Assembly: GCA_949775045.1 (NCBI GenBank)
Contig: OX459100.1
Span: 17,192,241-17,256,240, forward strand
DNA length: 64,000 nucleotides
Source of the DNA: Metridium senile
Taxonomy: Eukaryota > Cnidaria > Anthozoa > Actiniaria > Metridiidae
Direction: 5' to 3'
Shown: in pieces, positions 60,301-64,000 of the stretch
Layout of the letters: the number at the start of each line of letters is the position of its first letter
Numbering within the stretch: the first letter of the stretch is position 1
Notes under the pieces: model-generated
Told to the model about the DNA's origin: nothing
Seen by the model: only the letters and a program-made list of their open reading frames with translations
The model's database searches: none
Position numbers and translations under genes: made by a program

Positions 60301-63300
60301 GCGATTTAGTGACCGCAGTTATTTCTCTAGGTCATCCGGAGCGCTCGCCCCACCAAGTAGCATACAGGGATTCATGGTGATTACTGAGTAGGAACCTGGA
60401 TCGAAAGAGATTTGATGTGGTGCGATAGTGATGATTACCTTCCAGATATCCGTCAAAGAAATTAATATCCGTATGATATTTAAAAACTCATTTAAAATGA
60501 CCATATCGCATGCAATTGCGAGTGTCAGTGTTTTATTCTTATCGGACGAGTAAATGCAGCACTGAATTAGATATTATTACTTTACCGCTATTACTCGGAG
60601 GATTAGAATGATCTAGAATTTAACATAAATGTTTTCAAGTATCAATATAATGATTATATTGATAACAATAATAATAAGTTTATATATCACTCCAGGAAAT
60701 TTTTTTTTCGTACATATATGGCTTATATGTCTATAAAGTGTACGTATTTTATATGCATTTCTTTTTTTGATTTGTCTACTTGAAACCGTGTCAAAAAGCT
60801 CTTGAACCACTAGATTTATACACCTTGGTGGTACAAACAACGTGACGTTCTCAATAGACGTTTTACCTTCGGCTATCGAGGGGTCAAAGAAGGCTGGGAA
60901 GCTGATGTGCCGTAACATACACAAGTCGATACGGCTTCTACTGAACAGAAATGAGTTGATAAATGAGCCTTGTGAAATTAGAACACATATATATGGAATG
61001 CATGTGGTGTAAGGAACACTGATGCCGCACGATCAGTCATTCCACAACAAAACATCACAGTTATCGTAGATAGAAGAACATCATTCATCACAAAACGATA
61101 GTAGATCAATCCCGGGGGGTGTACTCCCTTTGTCCAAGTGGTAGGGGTGATCGGCGTACCTTTTAGGGTAAAAATATTTCCTGTGCGTATCTTTTAGGGT
61201 CCTTTTAGGGTTCTGGCTCAAAAATCAGTTACATAACATGATTTCGTAGCTGTAAGAGTCATTTTTACTCTGTTTGGTTGCTTTGTTGGGGTAGAAATCG
61301 ACAAGGCTTGATCAGTTATTTTTATCTGTGCGTACCTTTTAATCACCCCTACCACTTGGACAAAGGGAGTCCCCCCCCGGAGATCAATCGTACCAGAACA
61401 AAATATTCAAATGCTCCTAATTTGTCCTGCAGTAAGTTATTTAAAATAAAAGATCAAATTGTTCCTAGCATGCAGCTAGATCATTCATTCAAAAGAAATC
61501 AAAGAATGAAATTCTCCCGTCTTCGAATCGTCACACAAGTTAGGTGATCAGTCATTCCAGAACGAAACATCAAAAATGGTCAGATAGATAGAAGTATATC
61601 TTGATTCCAGAAAAAAACACCAAACTGTTGATATTTAATCTAGAACGGATTTTACTATGTCAAAATAGGCTACAATCTTTTGAAATGAATCATTATGGTA
61701 ACCATTAGCGTTGCTCAGTTATGAGTCAGCAAAGATTGACTGGAATAAGGGACAAAATATATACGTAAGTATAAATGCAATCATTTAAAGCAGAAAGTAG
61801 GGATATTAGAAGATTAGCTCATGACTGGCGTGTTTTGTTTATCTAACTGCATATCTAAAGTCTACTTCAACTCCATTCTTACCACTCGATCACGCAGCAC
61901 TTAAGAAAACTGAGGGATTTAATTAAACTGAGGATTTAGAATGCACTAAGATTATTTACGTTGTGTATTCAGTAACAAAATAGACATAAATACTATACTG
62001 ATCGTTGAGAACAAGCGTACTTTGTTGTGTGGTTTTTAAAAAGGTTTGGACCTTATGTAAAACTTGTACACTATTCGTACATTTATAATTAGAATATTCT
62101 GATCTAAGCGCGCGTGCTTCTATTTGTAGTAATTACGTTCTCTGATATATGAGAATGTTCGGACAGTGTTATCGGAATATATATATTCATCTATAATATC
62201 TCATGTTTTTTATTCGGATTAGTTTAAATGTTTTTCTTTACAAAAACTGAAACAATCATTATCTAGTTCCTCTATTGACAACTTATGTACTATAATCCTG
62301 TTCCTTATCGGTAATGACTTACTCAGAATGATTGTATCTTTGATGGAAATAAACATCCCTTTTCTAAGATATTTCACTACATAGTTTGATACACTTGTTC
62401 GGATTACTTGAAAAGTTTTTTACAAGGAAATTTAAAAACCTGCAGGAGTTTCAAGTTAAGTTTTAACGGTTGTTGAAGAGGTAAATTTGTTTCATGATCG
62501 AAAGAATTATGATTTCTCTCTAACATATAAATACACATGGTTATAATTACCACATATGAGTACCTTAAAGCTGAGTATGGCACAGGATAACGTCAGCAGT
62601 CCTTTAAGATTCATACTTCACTCTTAAGAAGAGTTCGTCCTACACCTGCATGTGTGGCTTAATATAATAATATAACTTTGTACATGTATGTGAAATTATC
62701 TTACTTTATTAAGCCAATCAGCGTCGAGTACACTCAAATATTGCATTGTTATTTAATACTCGATCTGACTGTAAGTAAAGGTCATGCTTCCTGTTTCCTG
62801 AATCATTGACCTCTGATGTCGAAATATGGTTGTGGGTTTTGTGTGGTTAAAGATTCTTTTAATCTGTTACTATTTGAACAGTAACAAAATGATCCTCGGA
62901 ATAACATGTTTTCAGTTGTTTTATTAAATTTCTGGATTGAATTATTTGGATTGTTCTTTAGGTGTATTATTTCTGATCTTGACATTACGAAACTTTAACA
63001 TTGAGGTCTTTGAAAATCGGAAAAACGCGAAAAATAAATCCTGCGAAAATTAAATAACGCCAGTAAGGTGGCTAGGAAGCACAAATCAAATACAACTCTA
63101 ACAATTAATTAGGCTGGAGATCCTTATAAGACTTTCCCTGGAAGCATAGCCTGCTTTATCCGTTGTAAAATATAATAGCCTCTGCTACTAGGGAACGGAT
63201 AAGATCTGGTTCAGAATTTCATAGTATCGCGGGCGCATACGTAACCCAGAAAATCTGAGTTTGACCCTATGATAAGACTGGAATAGTGATCAATGTCATA

Positions 63301-64000
63301 ATATTGCATTAGTTTATCAAATGTAACTGATATATATCATGACTTCAACCACGTTTACTTGTACTCATGTTGATTTTAGTAAGAAAAAAAACCCGTTATT
63401 TAAAAAAAAAAAGTTATTTTTATCATCATTTATTCAATTTTAATAAATTGAATAAATAAATTAATTAAATAATTAATAAGAAAAAATAAATAAATAATTA
63501 TGAAAGTTGAAAGGCCTTTTACTTCTAAAAGATCAGTCTTGATGAAGGAATGGATTGAGTGATTAAACGAATTAGTGGATGAATAAATGGATGAATAAAT
63601 GAACGAACGAATGAATGAGCAAATAAACGAATGAATGGATGAATAAATGAATGAATAGTTGAGTGAATAAATGCATGAATGAATTGATGCATTGTTAAGA
63701 TGAAGGACGGAGATTCAAAGCAAAACTGTTTTCATATGGTTTGAGAGTAAAACATTTGCACAAAAGAATCGCACAAATTGAAAGACTGAAGGGTTTCATG
63801 AATTCATAATATTTATGTATCGTACCAGACAGAACGTGCAGCCCTTTTGTACTTAGCTTGTGACAAGTATCCTTTGACAAATGTCGGTGTAAGTGGATAA
63901 AAATGATAAAAAACTCGACCTTGACGACCTAAATTTCAACATCACGAACTAAAAAGGGAAAGACAAATAGATGTATTTAACCCTATAGTACATTTACATG
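57351..64000. other. No supportable gene; repeats only
   Basis: I see no ORF with recognisable composition or splice-linked exons. The longest open frames (57476-57796, 59359-59610, 58886-59215) have no recognisable motif. A poly-G run lies at 58925-58940. The foldback 61111-61380 and a GAATG-type tract (about 63540-63690) are the only clear structures. The first exon and promoter of DSL-C may be here. Confidence 0.5.
61111..61380. mobile_element. Foldback element with CCTTTTAGGGT internal repeats
   Basis: Ends cccggggggtgtactccctt and inverse (aagggagtccccccccgg), with second arms tccaagtggtaggggtgatc. The inner motif cgtaccttttagggt is repeated. Same family as 24195-24476 and 55441-55612. 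Confidence 0.8.

Overview
This window is eukaryotic. It is AT-rich, its genes are split into many short exons with GT-AG introns, and the introns are packed with microsatellites, tRNA-derived SINEs and short palindromic (foldback/MITE-like) elements. Vertebrate-like gene structures, Notch-ligand-like genes with MNNL and DSL domains, and the repeat style suggest a non-bilaterian or other invertebrate metazoan. An anthozoan cnidarian is my best guess, but nothing in the sequence proves the taxon. All gene models below were rebuilt exon by exon. Every internal splice phase in the listed models joins in frame.

Left part (1-11.5 kb). The 5' half of a beta-tubulin gene (minus strand, running off the left edge) sits head-to-head with a complete NUDCD1 gene (plus strand, 7 coding exons). 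They share an upstream region of about 0.6 kb. NUDCD1 introns are filled with foldback elements, including a 1.65 kb element flanked by TTAA.

Middle part (11.5-34.4 kb). After a gene-free stretch lies a 19-exon SACM1L-type phosphoinositide phosphatase gene on the minus strand (15.85-31.03 kb). It is head-to-head with the 5-exon mitochondrial ribosomal protein gene MRPL52 (31.14-34.40 kb), with only 113 bp between the two start codons.

Right part (35-56.5 kb). Three minus-strand genes encode MNNL-type N-termini followed by long uninterrupted chains of DSL-like units, with no convincing EGF array. Two of them (here DSL-A and DSL-B) are near-identical products of a recent 5 kb tandem duplication; they begin with a signal peptide and end without a membrane anchor. 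The third (DSL-C) is diverged, has about 12 DSL-like units, a transmembrane helix and a cytoplasmic tail of about 139 residues. DSL-B carries a perfect 180 bp triplication that adds DSL units. This cluster, one membrane form plus two predicted secreted forms, is the most unusual biology in the window. Canonical Delta/Jagged ligands have a single DSL domain followed by EGF repeats.

The last part (56.5-64 kb) holds a long ATCA-type satellite, one foldback element and no gene I can support. The missing first exon of DSL-C should lie there or beyond the window.
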